A model generated the notes under the pieces. That model had not been told where the DNA came from, searched no databases, and worked only from the letters and a program-made list of their open reading frames with translations. A DNA stretch of 64,000 bases from the NCBI RefSeq assembly GCF_009617875.1, contig NZ_BLAV01000001.1, forward strand, positions 1,240,001 through 1,304,000, written 5' to 3'. The position numbers were made by a program, and so were the translations under genes. This document shows positions 26,287 through 35,298 of the stretch, piece after piece. This DNA is from Prolixibacter sp. NT017. GTDB taxonomy: Bacteria > Bacteroidota > Bacteroidia > Bacteroidales > Prolixibacteraceae. Every line of letters starts with the position of its first letter. Position 1 is the first letter of the stretch.

Positions 26287-27390
26287 TTATATTTGGTTTT
26301 TGAAATAGACGATATTAAGAAGAATAAATGATAATAGACTGAAGACGAATAGCTTTAGAGGGCCGTATTTGTATTCTCCGTACTTAGATAGAAAAGGACT
26401 AAGCAGAAAAGGAATAAATACCCATGATAGTACACCAAAACGGTCAGAGTAAGGAATATGAAACATGAGAAAAAAGACCGAACTGGTTAGAATATATGAA
26501 AATAAGAAACGTTTATAGTTTGGATAGAATATTTTGATGCGTTGTTGATTATAGAAATATAAGCCGACCAAAACAAATATCGAATTGAATATTACAAAGT
26601 CTGGTCGGAAGCCGGTTCTGTATATGGCAATATTAGTACTCAGCATGTAGCTTTGTAATCGGTCATTGACAAGCTCACTTAAGAGTGGAACTGAATTCAA
26701 GAATTTGATTAAATCGGTATTTAAATAAGAGAGTATAATTGCAAGTAGGTAGACAATAAGTGGTATCTGAACTTTTTTGATGTACTTAGATGCCAGAAAA
26801 AATGTTATCGGGATGAGAATTGAGGCGTGAAACAAAAACGCGACGGACATGAATATTATCGGTAGGTGTGGTTTGTAATTGTTAGTTATTAGTACAATGG
26901 CAAGTAGAAAGAATGAAATTGCAACCCCCTGCTTCAAAATGTTTGCCCCCATGCTTTTGAAAAAGAAGAAACTAACAAAGCAAAAAAATAACAAGAATGT
27001 ATGGTCCGTTTTTAAACTTATGAATGCAAATGCAAGCGGTATCACGTAAAGTATTGCCATGGTATATAAAATTGCTTGCTTATTTGATGTTATTGTATTT
27101 AGAAATACAGAAATGCTATAAATTCCGAAATCTCTTATTTGATAGAGTTTTAGTGCAGATAGACTTGAGAATTTATTCATTGTATATATGTATCTGTATG
27201 TATCACTTCCAATATTCCAATCTCTACTTCCAAATATTAGGATATAAAGCACAGAGGTAGATATGATGAGAAATATATTTGTCTGTCTCCGGTAGTTGTA
27301 GTCGCTATAAAATAGCAGTATTAAGAACAAGACAATGGTCGCGACAGTAAAGTAAAAAGAGTTGTATGCGATGGTAAAGTTGCTGAGCAT
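26287..27390 (-). CDS. EpsG-family Wzy-like polysaccharide polymerase
   Basis: 367 aa with about ten to twelve hydrophobic segments and the EpsG-family feature of a long luminal loop near the start containing GSRDWNIGSDTYRY. EpsG/Wzy proteins polymerise lipid-linked repeat units in the periplasmic leaflet. The gene is much more AT-rich than its neighbours, like the wzx and GT2 genes beside it, a common sign that serotype-specific genes were acquired separately. Confidence 0.85.
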   Translation of the reverse strand: MLSNFTIAYNSFYFTVATIVLFLILLFYSDYNYRRQTNIFLIISTSVLYILIFGSRDWNIGSDTYRYIYTMNKFSSLSALKLYQIRDFGIYSISVFLNTITSNKQAILYTMAILYVIPLAFAFISLKTDHTFLLFFCFVSFFFFKSMGANILKQGVAISFFLLAIVLITNNYKPHLPIIFMSVAFLFHASILIPITFFLASKYIKKVQIPLIVYLLAIILSYLNTDLIKFLNSVPLLSELVNDRLQSYMLSTNIAIYRTGFRPDFVIFNSIFVLVGLYFYNQQRIKIFYPNYKRFLFSYILTSSVFFLMFHIPYSDRFGVLSWVFIPFLLSPFLSKYGEYKYGPLKLFVFSLLSFILLNIVYFKNQI

Positions 27391-27393
27391 GAG

Positions 27394-28200
27394 TTAGTTT
27401 ATTGGATTAAGTAATTTTCTAACCGTTAAACGAATATTTCTTGGTAGGAAGAGGTCGTAAAATAACTTAAAAGTGTTATACATCAGTATAATAATTCGGC
27501 GCTCTGACAAGGTGTATTTGGTTTTCAATTTAAAGGAACGCCAATAGTATTTTTTCCCTGATGTATTTTCAAATGATTGGTCCTTGTGTATTCTGTGAAA
27601 GTCCAGTTTTGTATTTGTTTTGGCAATGATTCTGTTCTGTGAAGCAAGTCGCAGCCACAGCTCATAATCAAATTGAGAATGTCGGGATTCATCATAGCAG
27701 CAAAGCTGTTTCCTTATAAGAACTGACGAATGAGATAATCTGTTATGCTTTAGTAGATTATCTAGTCCTAGGATTACTAATGCATCTGGAGTACTAGCTT
27801 CGTGTATAATGATTTCTGACTTTGAACTGAAAAGTTGTGTATTAGTGAATAGTGCATCTACGTTGTTGTTTTGTACAATCGCACTTTGTATGGTAAGTTT
27901 TTCGGGATGCCATAAATCGTCAGAATCGATAACGGCAATCCAGTTACCTCTAGCTTTGGATACGGCATAATTCAATGCTCTGCCTCGCCCAATATTGCCT
28001 GGTTGAAAAATTTTAAGCGGATAGTCGGTATTCCGGATTTGAAAGTCATACAGTTTATTTACCGTGTCATCTGTAGAGCCGTCATCTACAATTAGATGTT
28101 CAAAATTATTGTGTGATTGACTCTTAACGCTTTCCAACATCTCAATTATGTATTTGGAGCCGTTTTTGACGGTTGTTATGACGGATATGAAATTCTCCAT
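27394..28200 (-). CDS. Glycosyltransferase family 2
   Basis: 268 aa GT-A enzyme. Nucleotide-binding and metal motifs are clear: ISVITTVKNGSKYIIEMLESV, DDGSTDDT, and the D-x-D-like IDSDDLWHPEKL. A C-terminal amphipathic helix follows. It inverts a sugar nucleotide onto the growing lipid-linked oligosaccharide. Three bp separate it from the polymerase gene, so the two are co-translated. Confidence 0.92.
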   Translation of the reverse strand: MENFISVITTVKNGSKYIIEMLESVKSQSHNNFEHLIVDDGSTDDTVNKLYDFQIRNTDYPLKIFQPGNIGRGRALNYAVSKARGNWIAVIDSDDLWHPEKLTIQSAIVQNNNVDALFTNTQLFSSKSEIIIHEASTPDALVILGLDNLLKHNRLSHSSVLIRKQLCCYDESRHSQFDYELWLRLASQNRIIAKTNTKLDFHRIHKDQSFENTSGKKYYWRSFKLKTKYTLSERRIIILMYNTFKLFYDLFLPRNIRLTVRKLLNPIN

Positions 28201-28220
28201 TTTGACTTTTGGTAAATTAT

Positions 28221-29510
28221 TTATTCCGGGATTTTTCGTGTTTTCTTTGCAATGAGGAAAAATGAAAAAAGGAATATTAAATATAAAAAGCTTATTCCGA
28301 GGCTGTACAGTTTTATGAAATCGATAAAATCGATTTTAAAAATGTATCCCAGATAGAAGATAACCAGGTTTGTAATTAATAGAAAAGAGTTGTTTACCAG
28401 ACTCAATTTTTGTTTCTCTGCCGCATTGAGAGTATAAGATAAGCTTGAAGCGATGAATCTGACACCAGACACAATAGTTAAGTATTTGGCAATGGTTCCT
28501 GCTGTACTCCATTCATTCCCGAATATTAGAGGGAATAGATATTCACTTGAGAAAAATAATGGGACGAAAACAAAAATTGCCAAAATCGTCAATTTTTTGA
28601 GAGTGCTTTTGAATACTGAATAGCAATTTCCTTTCGTTCGAATCTCCTCGCAGGCTTCTTGATAATAAACTTGGGCAACGTTGTGACTTATGAGAATACT
28701 GGGGGCACTGAGGATTCTATATGCGAGTGCAAAAAAACCTACAAAGCTTATCGAATATATCGAAGTCATTAAGAGGCTGGCGATGTTCAGACTAGCTGAG
28801 TTCGCTATTCCTGCAGGAAATGCGTAGTATGGAAATTCACGATATTTCAAAGAGACATTTTTAAAATCGTGCAGTTTATGTTGGAACATTTGTCTGAAAC
28901 TGAAAGACGAATTTATCTTCAATATTCTATTGCCTGAAAGGTATGCAGCGAGTTGACCGATGATGAGTCCACTCAGGGAAAATGCTTTTAAGAAACTTAA
29001 GAAAATTTGAATTGGAATCATGGTGCCGTTTTTAGCTATGTTTGAGACAGCCATGGGTTTGTAGTTTTTTAAACGATTGTTTAAATTAACCAGAATGGAG
29101 TTGAAGCCAACGAAGTATATTGCTAGTGGCAAAAGAAAGAATAAATAAATATTCGAGTGTTGAATATGTAACAACGGCATAATGAAATTGTGGCCGATGA
29201 TGATTATGATGAGGAGGATTGTGGACAAAGTTATATTTATGTAGTTCGCCAAGTAAGATAATTTATATACATCTTCAACTTTCCTTGGAAGCATGATTGC
29301 TAAGTCATATTTTAGACAAATGTTGCTGCCAATTATCGCTATTAAGGACAGGAATACAGCATACAAGCCAAAAGCATTCGGAGTATATATTCGTGTCAAA
29401 ATAGGTGAAAATGCCACCAGGAGAACCTGCGAAATGGCCGTACCACCAGATAATATCAGAACGTTTTTATTGAAGTCTGTTTTTAAAATCTTTGAAATAA
29501 TTCTTTCCAC
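28221..29510 (-). CDS. wzx: Oligosaccharide flippase (Wzx)
   Basis: 429 aa with 12 predicted transmembrane segments and the polysaccharide-synthase/MATE-like N-terminus (LILSGGTAISQVLLVAFSPI, TRIYTPNAFGLYA). Wzx flips undecaprenyl-linked repeat units to the periplasmic leaflet. Placed between the tyrosine kinase wzc gene and the glycosyltransferases, and AT-rich like them. Confidence 0.9.
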   Translation of the reverse strand: MERIISKILKTDFNKNVLILSGGTAISQVLLVAFSPILTRIYTPNAFGLYAVFLSLIAIIGSNICLKYDLAIMLPRKVEDVYKLSYLANYINITLSTILLIIIIIGHNFIMPLLHIQHSNIYLFFLLPLAIYFVGFNSILVNLNNRLKNYKPMAVSNIAKNGTMIPIQIFLSFLKAFSLSGLIIGQLAAYLSGNRILKINSSFSFRQMFQHKLHDFKNVSLKYREFPYYAFPAGIANSASLNIASLLMTSIYSISFVGFFALAYRILSAPSILISHNVAQVYYQEACEEIRTKGNCYSVFKSTLKKLTILAIFVFVPLFFSSEYLFPLIFGNEWSTAGTIAKYLTIVSGVRFIASSLSYTLNAAEKQKLSLVNNSFLLITNLVIFYLGYIFKIDFIDFIKLYSLGISFLYLIFLFSFFLIAKKTRKIPE

Positions 29511-29540
29511 GATATTTATTTGGCTGATGCTCAGTGGTTA

Positions 29541-32000
29541 TTAGACTTCTGTTTTTTGTGAGCGTCTTTGAGGTTTCAGCTCTTTGCTAATTTTTTTCTT
29601 GTAGTTATTCTCATATCCATAACCATATGAATGGTTATTGTAACGGTCAAATTGATTGTTAATGGATATGTCATTAAGTAATAATCCTAAGCGATTTGTA
29701 TTTTGACTGGATATCTCTTGCAAAGCACTTTTGGCCGCAGGTTTCAATGTAATTCCCTGACGGGTAACAAAAAGAAGTGTATCCCATAGGTTACTGAATT
29801 GAAAAACATCAGCAACAAGAAGTGGACTTGAATCAATGATTATTGTTTCGTATTCTTGCTTAAGAAGAGCTGTTAGCTCCATAAGTTGGATGTCAGCCAA
29901 CATCTCTCCCGGATTTGGGGGAATGCTTCCGGCTGGAATGATGTGCAAATAAGGATGTGGAGTGTTGAAGGTTATATCGTTGATAGACATTTCATTGAGA
30001 ATGTAGTTGCTCGCTCCTCTATTGCTTTCGTAACCCATCTTCTTCCCTATCCGTGAATTCCTGAGATCGAGATCTAAAAAAACAGTTTTCTTTCCCAATA
30101 ATGCGAAAGAGGCTGCAAGATTGAGAGCTGTAAAGGTTTTTCCTTCTCCTGCGGCGGTTGATGTCACTGCAATTACGTTGTGTTCATTTCCATTTTGTAT
30201 AAATTTAAGTTTTGTTCGAAGAGCTCGATACGATTCTCCCAATGGAGAATTAGGATGTTCTAGTAAAGGAATTTGACTAGGTAAAACTTGTTCGTCATGG
30301 GGTATTTGCCCTAAGACTGGCGAATCTGTCAAAAGTTTTAGGTCATCCAACGTTCGCACTTTGTTGTCAAGTGCGTTTCTAATAATAATGAGCGTTGAAG
30401 GAAAAAAAATGCCAAGAAGTAAAGCAGCAATGCCTGTTTTGATATTGTTGGGTTTGACCGGTTTATCTCCTATAATTCTTGCTGGATCGATGACTTCATT
30501 ATCAGGCGTGTTCGAGGCTTTGGCAATTTGTGCTTCAGATAACTTCTGAAGAAGAAAGTTGTAGTTGTTGTTGTTTAATTGATAACTTCTCTCGATGTTA
30601 ACGTAGTCTCGTTCAACAGCAGGTAAGCTTCTTGTCTGTTTTCTTAAAGAGTCAGTTCGCTTGGAAATGTCCTGAAGCGTCAGTTCAGATTGATGCATGA
30701 TGCTTCTGCTGTTTTCCAATAATGTACGTTTGGTCGTTTCCATTTGGATCCGAAGTTGTCTCATCCTGGGATACTCCGGATCATGAACTGTCGCTGCCAG
30801 TGTCGATAATTCAATATTCAGTTGGTTCAGATCTTGAAGTAGATTCACTAAAAGAGGGTCATCAATGCCCACTGTGGAAGGGGCGACGAGTGATTCCAAA
30901 TCTCCATTTTGGAGCAAGTAATTCTCGAGGTATTTGTAGTATTGATGTTGAGTTTCTAATAGGTTTTTTTGGTCTTCCAGCTTTACGAGTTGGTCCAATA
31001 GTTGCTGAGATTGGTAGCCCACATCAAGTAATTGATTGTTACTTTGAAACCGCTCTCTTATTTTTTGTGAGGCTTTCAGAGAATCGCGAACCTCCGATAG
31101 TTGAGATGTTATGAAGAAAATAGTTTTAGTAGCAATAGTATTTTTCTTTTTTAAATTATGTTCCTGGTAAACCCGCATAAGCATGTCCAGAAAGGCAATC
31201 CCTTTTTCGGTATTCTCACATGTTGTTTTAAGTTTTAGTATACTGCTCTTTAGTGATACCTGATAAACGGTTAGTTTTTCCAAATATTCATTCGTTAACT
31301 CATTTAATGAGTTAAAGTTGATGCGGTATCTCCCTTGTAAAGGAAGAGATGAAATTGGGATAATTCTGAATGAGTAATCGGCAGATTTTATTTGCTCGTC
31401 AATGTCGAATGTTCGACTATTATTTACAGCATGTGGTTCGGATAATTCAGTTTTTCTTAGATAGTCGTAACGGATGGCCTTTCTACTCTTTGTTTTTATT
31501 TTGACCTTATTGTCAGATAGGAACTTAAGGTCAAAGTTGGTATCAATCAGTTGTGAATGTCTATCATCAAACTCAATCTCAAAAGGTAGATCATGATATA
31601 ATTCAGTTGTCCTGAAAAAACCTCTTTCAGAATAAGTGACCTCAAAGTTGAAATGCTCAAGAGTATTGTAAATAAGACTCCATGACTTTAATATTTGGAT
31701 TTGGTTCTCAATATTTTGGTTTCCATTGAAGAGACTAAATCCCTGGAAAACGTTAGGCTGTTTATCTGCTGCTGTGATTAGTGGGTTTTGGTTCTGCTGC
31801 TCTTCAATCAGTATTGAGGCGGAGACTTCGTAAATAGGATGGGTGTACTTGTAGTACAACCAAATTCCAATAGAAGTGAAGATTATTGCTATCACAAACC
31901 ATTTCCAATGAGAGATTAGCAGAGCAAAATATTTTCGATAGTTTATTGTTTTTTGGGGTAGTATGAATTGCTCAAGATTTTGGTAATTGTTTATTTTCAT
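29541..32000 (-). CDS. wzc: Polysaccharide co-polymerase / tyrosine autokinase (Wzc)
   Basis: 819 aa. N-terminal Wzz domain with a first transmembrane helix (~residues 30-50), long coiled-coil periplasmic section (~260-460), GNVR-type segment and second transmembrane helix (~515-535), then a BY-kinase domain. Walker A is STAAGEGKTFTALN, Walker A' LDLDLRNSRIGK and Walker B IIIDSSPLL. The C-terminus has a tyrosine cluster (NNHSYGYGYENNYKK) for autophosphorylation. It controls chain length and couples to the Wza channel. Start chosen at the ATG at 32000; 194 bp of non-coding DNA separates it from wza. Confidence 0.94.
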   Translation of the reverse strand: MKINNYQNLEQFILPQKTINYRKYFALLISHWKWFVIAIIFTSIGIWLYYKYTHPIYEVSASILIEEQQNQNPLITAADKQPNVFQGFSLFNGNQNIENQIQILKSWSLIYNTLEHFNFEVTYSERGFFRTTELYHDLPFEIEFDDRHSQLIDTNFDLKFLSDNKVKIKTKSRKAIRYDYLRKTELSEPHAVNNSRTFDIDEQIKSADYSFRIIPISSLPLQGRYRINFNSLNELTNEYLEKLTVYQVSLKSSILKLKTTCENTEKGIAFLDMLMRVYQEHNLKKKNTIATKTIFFITSQLSEVRDSLKASQKIRERFQSNNQLLDVGYQSQQLLDQLVKLEDQKNLLETQHQYYKYLENYLLQNGDLESLVAPSTVGIDDPLLVNLLQDLNQLNIELSTLAATVHDPEYPRMRQLRIQMETTKRTLLENSRSIMHQSELTLQDISKRTDSLRKQTRSLPAVERDYVNIERSYQLNNNNYNFLLQKLSEAQIAKASNTPDNEVIDPARIIGDKPVKPNNIKTGIAALLLGIFFPSTLIIIRNALDNKVRTLDDLKLLTDSPVLGQIPHDEQVLPSQIPLLEHPNSPLGESYRALRTKLKFIQNGNEHNVIAVTSTAAGEGKTFTALNLAASFALLGKKTVFLDLDLRNSRIGKKMGYESNRGASNYILNEMSINDITFNTPHPYLHIIPAGSIPPNPGEMLADIQLMELTALLKQEYETIIIDSSPLLVADVFQFSNLWDTLLFVTRQGITLKPAAKSALQEISSQNTNRLGLLLNDISINNQFDRYNNHSYGYGYENNYKKKISKELKPQRRSQKTEV

Positions 32001-32194
32001 TGTATTTAGGTTTGTATGTTAAAATTGAGTTAGCTATTAAAAATGGAGAAAAGAAGATGATTAAAAGAGAGGAAATTGTCTTAAATATTGACACCAACTC
32101 ATGCGTTATGTATGTGCTCTTTTCTGGAAAGTGTTGGGCGAATTATTAAGAGAAGTATAAATTTCCTTCTGGGTCTTATGTATGAAGTGAACGA

Positions 32195-32965
32195 TTAAGG
32201 CCTAAAGGAAGTATATAGTAGTACGGCGGTAGATATTGCCGTAAAGAGAGTCGCGAAAGGAAGTGTTTTAGCGCCGTAGATGCGGTTTTTGGGCTGTACG
32301 TAAATAATGTCGTTTGGGAGTATGTAGAAGTATTTTGAATGCGTTATATCGCTGTTAGTTAGGTTTAGTGTTGCTATTTTTCTTTCTTCGCCCTCTCCTC
32401 TGATAATTCTGACATCTTTCCTGTTTCCAAAATCGCTGAGGTCTCCGGCGGTTCCCAAAGCCTCAAAAATCGTCATCGAATTTCTGTTAACCCGGTACTG
32501 GCCGGGGCGGTTAACCTCTCCCAGCACAGTTATCGTTCTGTTTACCAGTTTAACAAAGACCGAAGCATTTTCCATAATATTGTTAATCTGCTTTTGTAAG
32601 TCATCTCGCACCTGGTTGGTCGTTTTACCTCCAACCTGTTGCTTTCCTAAATAAGGAAGCACAATAGTTCCATTGTCATCCACAATATAGGTGATGAGTT
32701 CCAGTGATGATTCTGATGTATAATTACGATCGGGTTGGGAGAGATTCAAAAAGGAAGCGGCTTCCGGATTATCACTGATGATACTGATATAGAGGTTGTC
32801 GTTGGGCTGGATGGTGTAAATATCCGGCGAAACGGTTTGTAACGTGGAGTCTGCTTTCCCTAAATTATATAGATAGGTAATATTCTTAAGTGGAGTGCTA
32901 CATGATGACAGGAGAAACGTGGGCAGAAGGAGTAACCCAGCCCAGGAAAGAGAACGAAATTTCAT
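32195..32965 (-). CDS. wza: Polysaccharide export lipoprotein (Wza type)
   Basis: 256 aa. Lipoprotein signal with lipidated Cys22 (LLSSC). Residues ~45-145 are the Poly_export domain (YTIQPNDNLYISI, DDNGTIVLPYLGKQQVGG), followed by one SLBB domain (TVLGEVNRPGQYRVNRNSMT) and a C-terminal hydrophobic helix (~236-252), which in Wza forms the outer-membrane pore. It is shorter than E. coli Wza, normal for Bacteroidota. First gene of the exopolysaccharide operon. Confidence 0.93.
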   Translation of the reverse strand: MKFRSLSWAGLLLLPTFLLSSCSTPLKNITYLYNLGKADSTLQTVSPDIYTIQPNDNLYISIISDNPEAASFLNLSQPDRNYTSESSLELITYIVDDNGTIVLPYLGKQQVGGKTTNQVRDDLQKQINNIMENASVFVKLVNRTITVLGEVNRPGQYRVNRNSMTIFEALGTAGDLSDFGNRKDVRIIRGEGEERKIATLNLTNSDITHSKYFYILPNDIIYVQPKNRIYGAKTLPFATLFTAISTAVLLYTSFRP

Positions 32966-33776
32966 GAGGATTACAGGTTATTAGTGAGATTATGATCCGG
33001 ACAGCGACAATGCAAAGGATTTAATATGTGGTGCCAACTGTCATTTTCGTCAATCCTTTATACAAAACGGAGCATTTGTTTTAGCGGCAGGCTATGCGTG
33101 AGAATTCATGCTAAAAGTCATGCTCGTGCAACGTGTATAAATATTCTATAAGTTAAGTTATGATTTATAGCTTCGCCTCTTCAGTCCCATGAGGATTGAT
33201 CGGATGGAAAGTGGTTTAGGAAATTGATTCGGCTTTAAAAAAAGCTAAATAAAAGTTAAGAATTATATGAGGCAGAAGTAAATGCCTGTTTTATCGAAAA
33301 TCTAAAATTATGGATAAAGGAGGTTTATGAGTTATCGAAAGTGTTATTCTGTTGATCCAGTAAGAGGGTTATTTGCTATGATACTTTATATTAGTTAAGT
33401 TAATCAGATAAATGAGTCCTTTAAATTTGAGCCTCGTAGCGCTTTGATTAATCATATAATTATTATGTGACTAATGTGAATTATGTGAAGTTGATTTCAT
33501 AAAACGTCATTTTTGTATGCGTTGGACTAAATTTTTAATTGTCCAGGTAAATATTTTAGGAGTATTGCTTGTTATTGTTTGATCTTATGATAATTAATTG
33601 TCCTTTAGTTGTTTATTTAAATATTTATTATTGTTTTTTCATTGTTGTTTTTGAAGTTATAATCTATCATTTAGAGGTAATTTATCGGGAAAGTGTTTGA
33701 GGTTGAATAATTTTATGCTTTGACGCGAACCGTTTTTAACTTTGTAGCATTGATTTTAATCTAAATCATTGGTTGA
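32966..33776. other. 811-bp divergent regulatory region
   Basis: Strongly AT-rich DNA between the divergent wza operon and the DUF763 gene. It must hold both promoters. A small duplicated TCATGCT stands at ~33106-33124. I found no JUMPstart-like sequence, RNA gene or convincing hairpin. Confidence 0.5.
33714..33744 (+). promoter_or_regulatory. Candidate Bacteroidota promoter for DUF763 gene
   Basis: TATG at 33714-33717, 19-nt spacer, then TAACTTTG at 33737-33744, an exact match to TAnnTTTG. The -33 element is weak (TATG against TTTG). The start codon follows 32 bp later. Confidence 0.45.
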
Positions 33777-34994
33777 ATGAAACGTTTGGGACAGGCTGAT
33801 TTGCCACTACATTACGGGCGGGTACCTGCATGGTTATACCAGCGCATGCGGACGATGGGACTGGCGATTACGGAAGCGATCGTTGAGGAATACGGCCCGG
33901 ACGAGTTTCTCCGGCGTATCAGTGATCCGTTTTGGTTTCAGTCGTTTGGTGCAGTACTGGGAATGGACTGGCATTCTTCAGGAATAACCACGTCCGTGAT
34001 GGGCGCTTTGAAACATGCGTTGAATCCGGTTTCACGGGAGTTGGGAATTTACGTCTGCGGAGGTCGGGGAAAGCATTCGCGGAAGACGCCCGATGAATTG
34101 CTGCAAATAGGAGAACGTACCGGTTTAAACGGAGATGAATTGGTGCGAACCAGTAAGCTGACCGCAAAAGTGGACAATACAGCGCTCCAAGACGGTTTTC
34201 AATTGTACCTGCATTCATTCATCCTGACGCAGAACGGAAACTGGGCTGTGGTGCAACAGGGAATGAACGAGGGGAATAACATGGCGCGTCGCTATCACTG
34301 GCTTTCGGAGAAAGTATCTTCCTTTGTTGATGAGCCGCACACATCGGTTATTGGACACAATCAGGGATTGATACTGAATCTGACAGCGCATGACGCTGCG
34401 TCTTCCCGTGAAGGAATTCTGAATGTAGGAAAAGAAAATCCCGGTAGGATGTTACCCGAAATCCGAAAGGTTTTAATGCCTGGGCATCACGATGTAAAAG
34501 TGACGGACGTGGACATGCGGCGTCTCGGAACGATTTTGGCCATGGCCTATGATAGCCAGTTCGAGAAGTTCGATGATTTGTTGCTGCTGCGGGGACTGGG
34601 CCCGAAGACCCTGCGTTCGCTGAGCCTGGTTAGTGAAGTGATTCACGGAACACCTTCGCGTTTTCACGATCCGGCTCGTTTCTCTTTTGCACATGGCGGA
34701 AAGGACGGACACCCGTTCCCGGTGCAAACCTCCGTTTATGACGAATCGATCCATTTTCTGCAGGATGCTGTTCGGAGAGCAAAAATCGGGGAGACCGAAA
34801 AGAAGGATTCCATCAAGAAACTTTCTGATTTACTGTTCAAACTTGAAAAGGATTTTGTTCCCAATCCCGAAAAGTTTGAAAAGTATATTGAGCAGGAGCG
34901 AAAAGAGTCGAAAGGTTTTGGCGGACGAACGGTGTTTGACGACAAAAAGAAAACGAGGAAGAGCCTGGATGACGGGCAATTGGAGCTATTTTGA
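33777..34994 (+). CDS. DUF763 domain protein
   Basis: 405 aa, soluble. It matches DUF763 along its length: start RLGQADLPLHYGRVPAWL, the motif ICGGRGKHSRKTP-like segment (VCGGRGKHSRKTP), KVDNTALQDGFQLYLH, NEGNNMARRYHW, and LLLRGLGPKTLRSLSLVSEVIHG. The last segment is helix-hairpin-helix-like, suggesting nucleic-acid binding. The family is found mainly in archaea and thermophiles and sporadically in bacteria; function is not established to my knowledge. It is monocistronic. Confidence 0.85.
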   Translation: MKRLGQADLPLHYGRVPAWLYQRMRTMGLAITEAIVEEYGPDEFLRRISDPFWFQSFGAVLGMDWHSSGITTSVMGALKHALNPVSRELGIYVCGGRGKHSRKTPDELLQIGERTGLNGDELVRTSKLTAKVDNTALQDGFQLYLHSFILTQNGNWAVVQQGMNEGNNMARRYHWLSEKVSSFVDEPHTSVIGHNQGLILNLTAHDAASSREGILNVGKENPGRMLPEIRKVLMPGHHDVKVTDVDMRRLGTILAMAYDSQFEKFDDLLLLRGLGPKTLRSLSLVSEVIHGTPSRFHDPARFSFAHGGKDGHPFPVQTSVYDESIHFLQDAVRRAKIGETEKKDSIKKLSDLLFKLEKDFVPNPEKFEKYIEQERKESKGFGGRTVFDDKKKTRKSLDDGQLELF

Positions 34995-35298
34995 CATTCG
35001 AAGAGAACCGACCCGTTTGTACATACATCTGAAAAATAACCGCGTATTTGTGTGGCCCACATGAAAAGGTTTCTTTAAAATTATGAAAGATAATTCAGCC
35101 AAAGCCTTAATTTTGATCCTCAGAACTGGCACATCCAACTACCTGCCAAACCAGACAACTTAGTGGAATATTACCGGTGTTTATCACTGAAAAAGAGAAT
35201 ACTGGTATTAAGGAAATATTGAATTTTGAAGCATGTCAATGCGATGTGTATCAGAAATCGATATGTCTTGTTTGCCAAATGTCAATAAACTAAAACAC
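34995..35298. other. Intergenic region before alpha-glucosidase
   Basis: 304 bp between two plus-strand genes. It presumably holds the promoter of the GH31 gene. No hairpin terminator or repeat is obvious. Confidence 0.4.
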
